Source: an uncultured Erysipelotrichaceae bacterium (GTDB lineage: Bacteria; Bacillota_I; Bacilli_A; RFN20; CAG-826). From it: a stretch of 5,002 bases of DNA. Below are positions 1-5,002 of the stretch, piece by piece. The stretch's first letter is position 1. Each line of letters opens with the position of its first letter. The notes under the pieces are model-generated. The model saw only the letters and a list, made by a program, of their open reading frames with translations. It was not told the origin of the DNA and searched no databases. A program made the position numbers and the translations under genes. The stretch covers positions 1,580 to 6,581 of the forward strand of contig CADBDO010000071.1 of NCBI GenBank assembly GCA_902793515.1, given 5' to 3'.

Positions 1-317
1 TGGCTCTGATATTGGGTTATTTAGCCTTCGCTTTCACCTATGTCGCCTTGTCCAATAACACCTGGATTGGGAAGGGTATTTATAACGCTGCGAAGTACTT
101 CTATGCAGTGCCGATTCAAAGGATTTTCAAGAGCCAAAATGGTGTTCTTTATATGGGTACTGTTAAGGTCATCGTGGCCTTCTCTTTGATCGTCGCTTCT
201 TCGATTGTTTATGTGCCTTTCTGCTTAGTGATGTCGCTCTTCTCCTTATTTGGTTGGGGAGTGTCCGCTAGAAGACTTAAAGAGGAACTTGTTAGCCTTA
301 GGGCTACTCTCATGTAA
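1..317 (+). CDS. Unidentified integral membrane protein, C-terminal part (5' end outside window)
   Basis: The reading frame is open from the first complete codon at position 3 to the TAA at 315-317, giving about 105 visible residues. A TTG at 12 could act as a start, but the frame stays open and hydrophobic before it (A-L-I-L-G-Y-L), so a gene cut by the window edge is more likely. Visible are one hydrophobic stretch at the left edge (ILGYLAFAFTYVAL), a polar and aromatic loop with basic residues, then a long hydrophobic stretch (VIVAFSLIVASSIVYV continuing into FCLVMSLFSLFGWG) that could form one or two membrane helices. It ends in a short charged tail (SARRLKEELVSLR), probably cytoplasmic by the positive-inside rule. 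I recognise no family motif. The transporter gene begins 4 bases after its stop, which suggests one operon and coupled translation. The frame is well supported; the function is unknown. Confidence 0.6.
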   Translation, partial: ALILGYLAFAFTYVALSNNTWIGKGIYNAAKYFYAVPIQRIFKSQNGVLYMGTVKVIVAFSLIVASSIVYVPFCLVMSLFSLFGWGVSARRLKEELVSLRATLM

Positions 318-321
318 AGAT

Positions 322-1533
322 ATGGAAAGCAAACGCAATACCCACATCTACAGATTCCTCACTTTCGCCTTGTATTTCGGTGATGCTTTATTCACCCCAT
401 TCTTCTCGTTATATTTCGCTAGCTGCGCTGGCTTAAACGACATTGAGAAATCAATTCTTTTAGCCTCGGTTCCTTTTGCCTTCTTCGTTGGCAACATTCT
501 CTATTCTTTCTTCGAAACTTCCTGGAGGAACAACGTCTTCCTCATCAGACTAATCTCTGTGCTTGAGGCCATCTTCTTAGGGTGTTTCGGACTCACACAG
601 AACTTCTGGTGGTTGCTTCCAATCACCATCCTCACAGCCATGCACAACAGTTGCTTCTTTGGGCTTGTCGATGGCATGGGCGCGAACTCCGCTAAACGAC
701 ACAACATCCCATTCAGCACGATTAGAATCGTGGGTTCTTTCGCCTATGTATGCGGAAGCCTCTTTGGCTACTTCTTCTTAGACAAGATCGGATACACGAT
801 CTTCTTCAACGTGGCCGCTCTCTTCATATTGACGATGCTCCCGATCTCCTTCTTGCTTAGACGTCCAAAAGAAGAAAAGCTCGGTCAAGTCACTCCTGAG
901 CAAAAGGTCAGCAACAAGGAGTTCTTCTCAAACAAGAATGTTTGGTTGCTCCTTATCTTCAGCGCGCTTTTCTATGGCGCTTTGAACAACTTCAACTACA
1001 TTCTCCCGATCTTCATGACCAGCGGCGGTGGAGGACTCTCCGATGGAGAGACGGCCATCTGGACCGTTGTCAGGGTCGCCGTCGAGATGGGCATCATGGT
1101 GATGCTTCCTCTTTTCCTCAAACTCTTCAAAACCCAAAAGAGGATCCTTGTCCTTTCTTGCTTCATCCAATTAGGCGCAGTGTTATCGAGCGCTTTGATA
1201 TCGAACTTCACCGCTCTCCTTTGGGTGGTCTTCATCCTTAGGGGTATCGGCTATGGCTTTGGCCTTGTTAGCCTTGTCCTTTTCACTCAGGAGATCGTCG
1301 GGATCAAAGCCTGCTCAAAAGCCTGCTCTTTAGCAACGGGCGCGACCTATGTCTTCTGTGGCATCATCAACCTCGTCGCATCTTCGATCTATAACGTGAT
1401 TGGCTTCATCAATTACTTCTATATCCTGGCTGCTTTGCTTCTCGCGGGCATCATCATTCTTTTATTCACCCACGCCTACAAAAAGAAAGCAGAGGATGAT
1501 AAATCCCCTGCAAATCTTGAACAAAATAATTAA
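322..1533 (+). CDS. MFS transporter, LacY/nucleoside-symporter-like (MFS_1_like) group
   Basis: This is a 403-residue inner-membrane carrier with about twelve hydrophobic helices, roughly at residues 11-33, 43-64, 72-91, 95-115, 134-153, 157-178, 206-232, 246-267, 273-294, 297-320, 336-356 and 361-384. A charged central loop (about 180-205, RRPKEEKLGQ and on) separates the two six-helix halves, as in the major facilitator superfamily. The segment PFSTIRIVGSFAYVCGSLFG (130-149) resembles the 'RxxGSxG(F)xxG' helix-5 region of the MFS_1_like / nucleoside:H+ symporter group. Substrate cannot be told from sequence. The tail is hydrophilic (KKKAEDDKSPANLEQNN). I chose ATG 322, which follows the upstream TAA by 4 bases. 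Upstream in-frame TTG codons at 250 and 289 would overlap the previous gene and add a non-hydrophobic leader. No good Shine-Dalgarno (SD) sequence precedes ATG 322, so reinitiation from the upstream gene is likely. Its TAA directly abuts the stop of the convergent M6 protease gene. Confidence 0.85.
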   Translation: MESKRNTHIYRFLTFALYFGDALFTPFFSLYFASCAGLNDIEKSILLASVPFAFFVGNILYSFFETSWRNNVFLIRLISVLEAIFLGCFGLTQNFWWLLPITILTAMHNSCFFGLVDGMGANSAKRHNIPFSTIRIVGSFAYVCGSLFGYFFLDKIGYTIFFNVAALFILTMLPISFLLRRPKEEKLGQVTPEQKVSNKEFFSNKNVWLLLIFSALFYGALNNFNYILPIFMTSGGGGLSDGETAIWTVVRVAVEMGIMVMLPLFLKLFKTQKRILVLSCFIQLGAVLSSALISNFTALLWVVFILRGIGYGFGLVSLVLFTQEIVGIKACSKACSLATGATYVFCGIINLVASSIYNVIGFINYFYILAALLLAGIIILLFTHAYKKKAEDDKSPANLEQNN

Positions 1534-3216
1534 TTAGCTGAGTTTTGTGATGCTGACTTTGATCGAGGTATCACTCATCTCGGAGAAGGTAACGCTCCAA
1601 GGGAGGGAAGTACCATCGTTCATGGTCTGGTTTCCGCCATTGACGTAGTTAGGGAAGCTTTCCTTATAAGCGTCAAAGCTAAATACATCATCATTCTGGA
1701 AGAGGGTGCTGTTATCAGCATAGACACCGATGTCTCTTCCGCCAACGTTCTGTTTGGCGGTATCGAAGTTTCTCTTCTTAGTGGCATCAAGCTCTTGGAT
1801 GAGACGGAATCTCATGATGTTGGATGGAAGCTCTGATTCGCCAGTGAGGTAGTTCTGGACGTTCCTCTTGTTGTAGGAACTCGAGTTGCTCGCGATGACT
1901 AATGCGGCTTCGGTATCGGGATCGAAGTCATCGTCATATTTGCCATTTGGAGCGAAGGTTGATTTGGTGGCGAAGCGAGCATCGACGTGGTAGATACGGA
2001 CGCCACTCTCAGTGAAGCCGTGTGGGTAAGAAGCATAACCAACGAATGCGTCTTGGTAGTTGAGGAGGTCTGGTGTGTAGAACTCCATCATGATGTACTC
2101 ATCGAATGCACTGCCATTGAATCCGCCAGTGGTTGGAAGGATGATGGCTTCGCCTGATCTGCAGCTTGACTTCAAAGTAATTTCGCAAGAATCATCGACG
2201 ACATAAGGCTTGATCCAGCCATAGGCGTATTTGCTCCAGGCGTTATGGTCAAGGATGTTGTAGTCCATCATATCAAGACCACCCATTGGGCCATAGTTCT
2301 GTTCGCCTTCCTCTTTGCTTGCGACATAGTAATCTTCAAGACCCATAAGGTGTCCGGTCTCGTGGATATATGTGTGAGCGTCGACCTTATCGGCAGTGGA
2401 GCCATATCCGCCGGCATCCATGAAGTCATAGGAAGCCCAGCAGTAGCTGTATCCGACTGGATTGGAGACGACTCTGTTATTCACATCGACGGAATAGTCT
2501 TTGTAGTTGTAGGCCCAGAAGAGTTTCTCATCGAGAGAAGTGCCAACAGGGGCGTTCTTCTGATCTGGGCAGCCGTAGACGAGCCAAACGCCATCGATGA
2601 GGCCATCGTGGTCGTTATCGAATTGGGTGCAGTTATCTTGATAGGTTTGTTTGTACCAGCTGATCGCGCCTTGAAGGACGGTCCAAGTACGGTCATAAGA
2701 ACCGGCGTTTCTAGTGCCAGCAGGAGCGGTGAGGGTCGTTAACTGGTTGGTTGTATAGCCACAGTCATACCATTGGTCAGCGACGACGCCACTAAGATGG
2801 AGGGCGCCATAAGAGGACTTCTCATAGAAAGAAGCGACGGATTCCCATCCGGTTTCTTCGGTCTCACCAAAGAATGCGTGGTTGATTCTCTCAATGTTGC
2901 TTGCGTTAGCGACGCTGTCATAGCCTCTGATCTTCACAGGAATGACCAAAATCTTCATGTTGCCATAGGAGCGGCATGGGAAGTTGCCAGTCGAATCGTT
3001 GATGTCTTCGTAGTTGTATTTGGTCTCGGTGGCAGTGTAATGATCGCCGTTATGGTAATCGATGGCGATGCTTAAATGCTCACGGGCATTGTCCATGTCG
3101 GCAGAGCTTGGGGAAAGGCTATCGAGGATCCTGATGAAGGCTCCAAGATCGCAGCTTGCGAGGGATAAAAGGCCTGCAAGCAAAACAGATAATTTGGCTA
3201 TACGGTTCTTTTTCAT
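1534..3216 (-). CDS. M6-family (immune inhibitor A-like) zinc metalloprotease, lipoprotein
   Basis: This is a 560-residue secreted protease predicted to be lipid-anchored outside the membrane. The N-terminus has MKKNR, a hydrophobic core and the lipobox L-A-S-C, with the acylated cysteine at Cys22. The catalytic site is HETGHLMGLEDYY (His285, Glu286, His289, with Asp295 as likely third zinc ligand), matching HExxHxxGxxD of peptidase family M6. Supporting M6 features are FDNDHDGLIDGVWLVYG (199-215), a Ca-binding-like Asp-rich loop before a beta strand, and the GGLDMMDYN...WSKYAYGWIKP block (312-337) after the active site. The C-terminal 220 residues look beta-rich and give no motif I recognise. 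Seven further cysteines (81, 152, 196, 216, 259, 344, 352) could form disulfides. The frame extends 68 codons upstream to 3420, but the signal peptide fixes the start at the ATG at 3216. No SD precedes it; a TATAAT box does. The likely role is degradation of extracellular protein; the target is unknown. Confidence 0.9.
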   Translation of the reverse strand: MKKNRIAKLSVLLAGLLSLASCDLGAFIRILDSLSPSSADMDNAREHLSIAIDYHNGDHYTATETKYNYEDINDSTGNFPCRSYGNMKILVIPVKIRGYDSVANASNIERINHAFFGETEETGWESVASFYEKSSYGALHLSGVVADQWYDCGYTTNQLTTLTAPAGTRNAGSYDRTWTVLQGAISWYKQTYQDNCTQFDNDHDGLIDGVWLVYGCPDQKNAPVGTSLDEKLFWAYNYKDYSVDVNNRVVSNPVGYSYCWASYDFMDAGGYGSTADKVDAHTYIHETGHLMGLEDYYVASKEEGEQNYGPMGGLDMMDYNILDHNAWSKYAYGWIKPYVVDDSCEITLKSSCRSGEAIILPTTGGFNGSAFDEYIMMEFYTPDLLNYQDAFVGYASYPHGFTESGVRIYHVDARFATKSTFAPNGKYDDDFDPDTEAALVIASNSSSYNKRNVQNYLTGESELPSNIMRFRLIQELDATKKRNFDTAKQNVGGRDIGVYADNSTLFQNDDVFSFDAYKESFPNYVNGGNQTMNDGTSLPWSVTFSEMSDTSIKVSITKLS

Positions 3217-3222
3217 GTGCCC

Positions 3223-3228
3223 ATTATA
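3223..3228 (-). promoter_or_regulatory. -10 box (TATAAT) of the M6 lipoprotein gene, predicted leaderless transcript
   Basis: On the minus strand a perfect TATAAT ends 6 bases before the ATG at 3216 (TATAAT-GGGCAC-ATG). Initiation about 7 bases past the -10 box would fall on or beside the A of the ATG, giving a leaderless mRNA. This fits the absence of an SD sequence in front of the gene. No convincing -35 lies at 16-18 bases: TGTGCA at spacing 17 matches 3 of 6, and TTGATG sits too far away at 21. A chance match in AT-rich DNA is possible. Confidence 0.5.
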
Positions 3229-3335
3229 CACGATATTTCCGCGAGTGCACATCAAGATACACGCAGGCCCAAAGCCCTTTACAAAGCGGGAGAAAAACTT
3301 TTTTCGAAAGCCCTCATTTTTGAAGAATATTGGGG

Positions 3336-3373
3336 TTTTGCAGGGGATTTTTTGCTTTTTTGCAGGGATTTTT
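3336..3373. repeat. Short direct repeat TTTTGCAGGG(G)ATTTTT, two copies 22 bp apart
   Basis: TTTTGCAGGGGATTTTT at 3336-3352 recurs as TTTTGCAGGGATTTTT at 3358-3373. The shared GCAGGG cores start 22 bases apart, close to two helical turns. An ATATTGGG octamer flanks the pair on both sides (3327-3334 and 3376-3383). The pair lies 55-92 bases upstream of the predicted rplK -35 box. It could be an operator pair, part of a curved T-tract upstream element, or a chance result of low complexity. Confidence 0.45.
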
Positions 3374-3427
3374 GGATATTGGGAAAACCTCGATGGCCAC
3401 TCATAAATGAAAATATTCATTTTCTTG

Positions 3428-3456
3428 TTGATTCTGAAAATTCACACGCGTATATT
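3428..3456 (+). promoter_or_regulatory. Predicted sigma-A-type promoter of rplK-rplA
   Basis: TTGATT (3428-3433, 4 of 6 to TTGACA) and TATATT (3451-3456, 5 of 6 to TATAAT) are separated by exactly 17 bases. Transcription would start near 3463 and give a leader of about 94 bases that contains the hairpin at 3488-3528. It is the best-spaced promoter that I find ahead of rplK. A second AT-rich candidate, TATATG at 3476-3481, has no -35 partner. Confidence 0.55.
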
Positions 3457-3487
3457 TATATCCGCACGCTATTTGTATATGCGTACA

Positions 3488-3528
3488 GCGTGGTAGGAAC
3501 GTTTAGCGGCGTTCCGATAAGCCACTGC
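3488..3528 (+). promoter_or_regulatory. Predicted L1-binding autoregulatory hairpin in the rplK-rplA leader
   Basis: The outer stem GTGG (3490-3493) pairs with CCAC (3522-3525) and can be lengthened by GC/GC (3488-3489 with 3527-3528) past one bulged T. The inner stem GGAACG (3496-3501) pairs perfectly with CGTTCC (3510-3515) around an 8-base loop. Between the stems is an asymmetric internal loop, TA on one strand and GATAAG on the other. A 2x6 loop with a GA-rich long side resembles the L1 target in 23S rRNA (helix 76-77 region) and known L1 mRNA operators. In many bacteria free L1 binds such a mimic ahead of the rplK-rplA operon and blocks translation. The hairpin ends 15 bases before the AGGAGG of rplK. 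The fold is seen; the L1 role is inference from resemblance and position. Confidence 0.6.
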
Positions 3529-3556
3529 ATGCTAAATTCCAATAGGAGGAAAACAC

Positions 3557-3970
3557 ATGGCAAAAAGAATCGCTAAGGTTCTTAAGATGGAACTCCCTGG
3601 CGGAGACGCCCATCCAGGACCAAAACTCGCTTCCGCGGGTGTTCAGATGGCCAAGTTCTGCACCGACTTCAATGCGAAGACCGCTGACAGAAAGGGTCAA
3701 GTCGTCCCTGTCATCATCACGGCTTACGAAGACAAGTCCTACGACTTCGTCATCAAGACCAGCCCAGCTGCTGGCCTCATCTTAAAGGCTGCTGGCCTTG
3801 CCAAAGGCTCTGGCAACCCAAAGCAGATTGTCGGTCACATCTCCCAGGCTCAGCTTGAAGAGATCGCGAACTACAAGATGCCAGACCTCAACGCCAACGA
3901 TATCGAGGCGGCCAAGAAGGTCATTGCCGGCACCGCCCTTAACATGGGCATCGCCGTTGACGAGAAGTAA
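3557..3970 (+). CDS. rplK: 50S ribosomal protein L11
   Basis: L11 binds the GTPase-associated region of 23S rRNA at the base of the ribosomal stalk and takes part in factor-dependent GTP hydrolysis. This protein has 137 residues against about 141 in Bacillus. The start has AGGAGG at 3544-3549, 7 bases before ATG. The N-terminal domain (about 1-66) carries KVLKMELPGG and AGVQMAKFCTDFNAKT. The C-terminal rRNA-binding domain shows IKTSPAAGLILKAAG, KGSGNP, the conserved KMPDLNANDIEAA and GTALNMGI. The proline-rich loop is odd: the usual [14 protein letters not shown] is shortened to G-D-A-H-P-G-P-K-L-A, a net loss of four residues that accounts for the short length. Isoleucine codons are mostly ATC and many codons end in C, as in highly expressed genes. 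rplA follows 14 bases downstream, in the same operon. Confidence 0.97.
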   Translation: MAKRIAKVLKMELPGGDAHPGPKLASAGVQMAKFCTDFNAKTADRKGQVVPVIITAYEDKSYDFVIKTSPAAGLILKAAGLAKGSGNPKQIVGHISQAQLEEIANYKMPDLNANDIEAAKKVIAGTALNMGIAVDEK

Positions 3971-3984
3971 GGAGGGGCTAGTAG

Positions 3985-4680
3985 ATGAAACGCTTCAAGA
4001 AATACAACGCCGCCGCCGCTCTCATCGACGCCAGCAAAGAATACTCTATCGAAGAAGCTGCTGCCCTCATCAAGAAGACCAGCACCACCAAGTTCGATAG
4101 CACCATCGACATCAGCTTCGCGCTCAATGTCGACCCAACCAAAGCCGACCAGCTTATCCGTGGCACCTTAGCCCTTCCTCATGGCAATGGTAAGACCAAG
4201 AAGATCCTTGCCATCACCAACAACAAGCAGGAAGAAGCCAAAGCCGCCGGTGCTGACTTCGTCGGTGCCAAAGACATGCTCGAGAAGATCCTCAACGAAA
4301 ACTGGTTCGGATTCGATGTCATGGTCGCTACCCCAGATATGATGGGTGAGCTTGGCAAAATGGGTATGGGCCGTATCCTTGGTCCAAAAGGCTTAATGCC
4401 AAACCCAAAGACCGGAACCGTCACCATGGACCTCGCGACCGCTATCAGCGAGATCAAACGTGGTAAGATCGCCTACCGTGTCGACCGCGATGGCAACCTC
4501 AACATCTCCATCGCTCGCTGCTCCTTCGAGGAAGGCAAGATCATCGATAACCTCAACACCGTTACCGAGACCATCGCCAAGTCCCGTCCGAGCACCGTCA
4601 AAGGTAAATTCATCAAATCCTGCGTCCTTCACACCACTATGGGCCCAGGCATGAAGCTCACCTTTGCTTCTAAGAACTAA
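3985..4680 (+). CDS. rplA: 50S ribosomal protein L1
   Basis: L1 forms the mobile L1 stalk that helps release deacylated tRNA from the E site, and it commonly represses its own operon by binding the rplK leader. The 231-residue length is normal. Family landmarks are KKYNAAAALIDASKEYSIEEA at the N-terminus, RGTLALPHGNGKTKKI (59-74) at the start of domain II, ATPDMMGELG (115-124), the signature LGPKGLMPNPKTGTV (132-146), GKIAYRVDRDGNL (160-172) and the C-terminal STVKGKFIKS...TTMGPGMKL. Next to the signature, GKMGMGRILG has two more residues than the Bacillus GKLGRILG, through a repeated Met-Gly (126-129). The SD AAGGAGG (3969-3975) overlaps the rplK stop, 9 bases before ATG, so translation is probably coupled to L11. 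Confidence 0.97.
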   Translation: MKRFKKYNAAAALIDASKEYSIEEAAALIKKTSTTKFDSTIDISFALNVDPTKADQLIRGTLALPHGNGKTKKILAITNNKQEEAKAAGADFVGAKDMLEKILNENWFGFDVMVATPDMMGELGKMGMGRILGPKGLMPNPKTGTVTMDLATAISEIKRGKIAYRVDRDGNLNISIARCSFEEGKIIDNLNTVTETIAKSRPSTVKGKFIKSCVLHTTMGPGMKLTFASKN

Positions 4681-4695
4681 TCGTCCTTAGAGAAA

Positions 4696-4709
4696 CACCA
4701 AATTTGGTG
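4696..4709. repeat. 14-bp perfect palindrome after rplA
   Basis: CACCAAATTTGGTG is fully self-complementary and starts 16 bases after the rplA stop. As RNA it could form a 5-bp stem (CACCA/TGGTG) with an AATT loop. The stem is weak and no run of T follows, so it does not look like an intrinsic terminator. It could be a minor 5' hairpin of the L10 leader, a processing site or a dyad for a DNA-binding protein. Confidence 0.4.
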
Positions 4710-4721
4710 AATTGCTTGTTA

Positions 4722-4773
4722 TACCTAAGAGAGCAACGGGCAAGTGCCTTAATAAATACACGTTGCGGAGGAT
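4722..4773 (+). promoter_or_regulatory. Ribosomal protein L10 leader RNA (kink-turn autoregulatory element)
   Basis: This element lies between rplA and rplJ and aligns, from memory, with the Bacillus-type L10 leader (Rfam RF00557). CC (4724-4725) pairs with GG (4770-4771). Then come a three-base bulge TAA (4726-4728) and tandem GA/GA (4729-4730 with 4768-4769), the pattern of a kink-turn. After a GA/G asymmetric spot, GCAACG (4733-4738) pairs with CGTTGC (4761-4766). An inner GGC (4739-4741) pairs with GCC (4746-4748) around an AAGT loop, followed by the conserved CTTAATAA (4748-4755). L10, or its complex with L7/L12, binds this RNA and represses rplJ-rplL. It lies about 70 bases upstream of rplJ. 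Confidence 0.82.
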
Positions 4774-4842
4774 ACATCTAATTCATAACCCACTAGTTAT
4801 ATCAAGCTTCACATACAGTCGATAAAGAAAGGAGGAACTACG

Positions 4843-5002
4843 ATGAACGAAAAAGCACTCCAAGCTAAACAAGATGCTGTCAAGACGATTTCCGAAGGCA
4901 TCAAGAATAGCAAAGCCATCGCCATTGTCAGCTATCATGGCTTGACCGTGGCCGAGATCACCGAACTTCGCCGTAAGCTCGCTGAGAAGAATGCTCGCTT
5001 CG
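4843..5002 (+). CDS. rplJ: 50S ribosomal protein L10, N-terminal part (3' end outside window)
   Basis: L10 anchors L7/L12 dimers to 23S rRNA to build the ribosomal stalk. Fifty-three codons are visible. Translated from ATG 4843 they include KNSKAIAIVSYHGLTVAEIT and then ELRRKLAEKNARF. This matches the L10 N-terminal rRNA-binding domain (Bacillus has SKSTIIVDYRGLNVSEVTELRKQLREANV). The start is set by AAAGGAGG (4828-4835), 7 bases before ATG. The gene runs off the window; rplL would be expected next. The L10 leader upstream suggests feedback by its own product. I find no convincing separate promoter in the 162-base gap after rplA, so it is probably read through from rplK-rplA, at least in part. 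Confidence 0.95.
   Translation, partial: MNEKALQAKQDAVKTISEGIKNSKAIAIVSYHGLTVAEITELRRKLAEKNARF

Larger units (their letters stand above)
3217..3556. other. Divergent intergenic region between the M6 protease gene and rplK
   Basis: This 340-base stretch holds no gene that I can support. From left to right it contains the M6 -10 box (3223-3228), a stretch rich in runs of T (3299-3373) with a short direct repeat, a small inverted repeat ATGAA-AATA-TTCAT at 3407-3420, a sigma-A-like promoter toward rplK (3428-3456), a leader hairpin (3488-3528) and the rplK ribosome binding site (AGGAGG, 3544-3549). Open frames on both strands cross it but have no ribosome binding site or protein-like composition. 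Confidence 0.75.

Noticed and set aside
250..321. Upstream TTG starts (250, 289) for the MFS transporter
   Set aside because: They overlap the end of the previous gene. The AGAGGA before TTG 289 is only 2 bases away, too close, and the added residues do not fit a transporter N-terminus.
1521..1548. ACAAAA/TTTTGT inverted repeat at the convergent gene ends as a bidirectional terminator
   Set aside because: Six mostly A-T pairs around a 16-base loop make an unstable stem, and no GC-rich portion is present.
2245..2742. 165-codon plus-strand frame opposite the M6 gene
   Set aside because: It is antisense to a strongly supported protease gene, has no SD, and its Val/Ile-rich composition is what the complement of that coding sequence gives.
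3292..3305. GAAAAA/TTTTTC inverted repeat as a terminator
   Set aside because: The loop would be only 2 bases and the stem is almost all A-T, so it would not be stable.
3336..3373. Repeat pair as a CRISPR array or mobile-element end
   Set aside because: There are only two short imperfect copies with almost no spacer, and no transposase or cas gene nearby.
3217..3420. 68-codon N-terminal extension of the M6 protease frame
   Set aside because: It precedes a clear lipoprotein signal peptide beginning at the ATG at 3216, is rich in Phe/Lys/Pro without a signal, and covers promoter-like DNA.
3217..3576. Plus-strand frame of 119 codons running into rplK
   Set aside because: It crosses the rplK promoter, leader hairpin and SD, overlaps the true rplK start and has no recognisable protein features.
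322..4680. TGA-as-tryptophan recoding (mycoplasma code)
   Set aside because: The Trp codons I checked are TGG, and the frames are complete and full-length under the standard bacterial code.
4717..4725. Extended -10 (TGTTATACC) as a promoter for rplJ
   Set aside because: It has no -35 match, and its start site would fall inside the 5' strand of the L10 kink-turn and destroy the leader.

Overview
The window looks like chromosomal DNA of a Bacillota member with moderate GC content. Likely placements are Bacilli or Erysipelotrichia, possibly one of the uncultured gut Bacilli lineages. The clues are strong AGGAGG-type ribosome binding sites ahead of the ribosomal protein genes, a Bacillus-like L10 leader RNA, ribosomal proteins that align best by memory with Bacillus homologues, and a lipoprotein peptidase. 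Tryptophan is read from TGG in the codons I checked and all visible stops are TAA, so the code appears standard and not the mycoplasma one. The taxonomic placement is inference. 

Layout. (1) Positions 1-1533, plus strand: the C-terminal part of an unidentified membrane protein, followed 4 bases later by a 12-helix major facilitator superfamily (MFS) transporter, probably in one operon. (2) Positions 1534-3216, minus strand: a 560-residue secreted lipoprotein zinc protease of peptidase family M6, convergent with the transporter, with the two stop codons directly abutting. (3) Positions 3217-3556: a 340-base divergent regulatory region. It holds a TATAAT box so close to the M6 start codon that the mRNA may be leaderless, a T-tract-rich stretch with a short direct repeat, a sigma-A-like promoter facing rplK, and a hairpin resembling an L1-binding autoregulatory site. 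(4) Positions 3557-4680: rplK (L11) and rplA (L1). (5) Positions 4681-4842: a leader containing an L10-binding kink-turn RNA. (6) Position 4843 to the end: the first 53 codons of rplJ (L10). 

The ribosomal genes follow the usual L11-L1-L10 order. Two RNA elements are positioned for feedback by the proteins they precede: an L1 site ahead of rplK-rplA and an L10 kink-turn ahead of rplJ. The common upstream neighbours secE and nusG are absent and the divergent M6 lipoprotein gene takes their place. 

I see no wholly new system. The points most worth checking are a four-residue deletion in the proline-rich N-terminal loop of L11, a Met-Gly duplication next to the signature loop of L1, and the likely leaderless M6 lipoprotein transcript.
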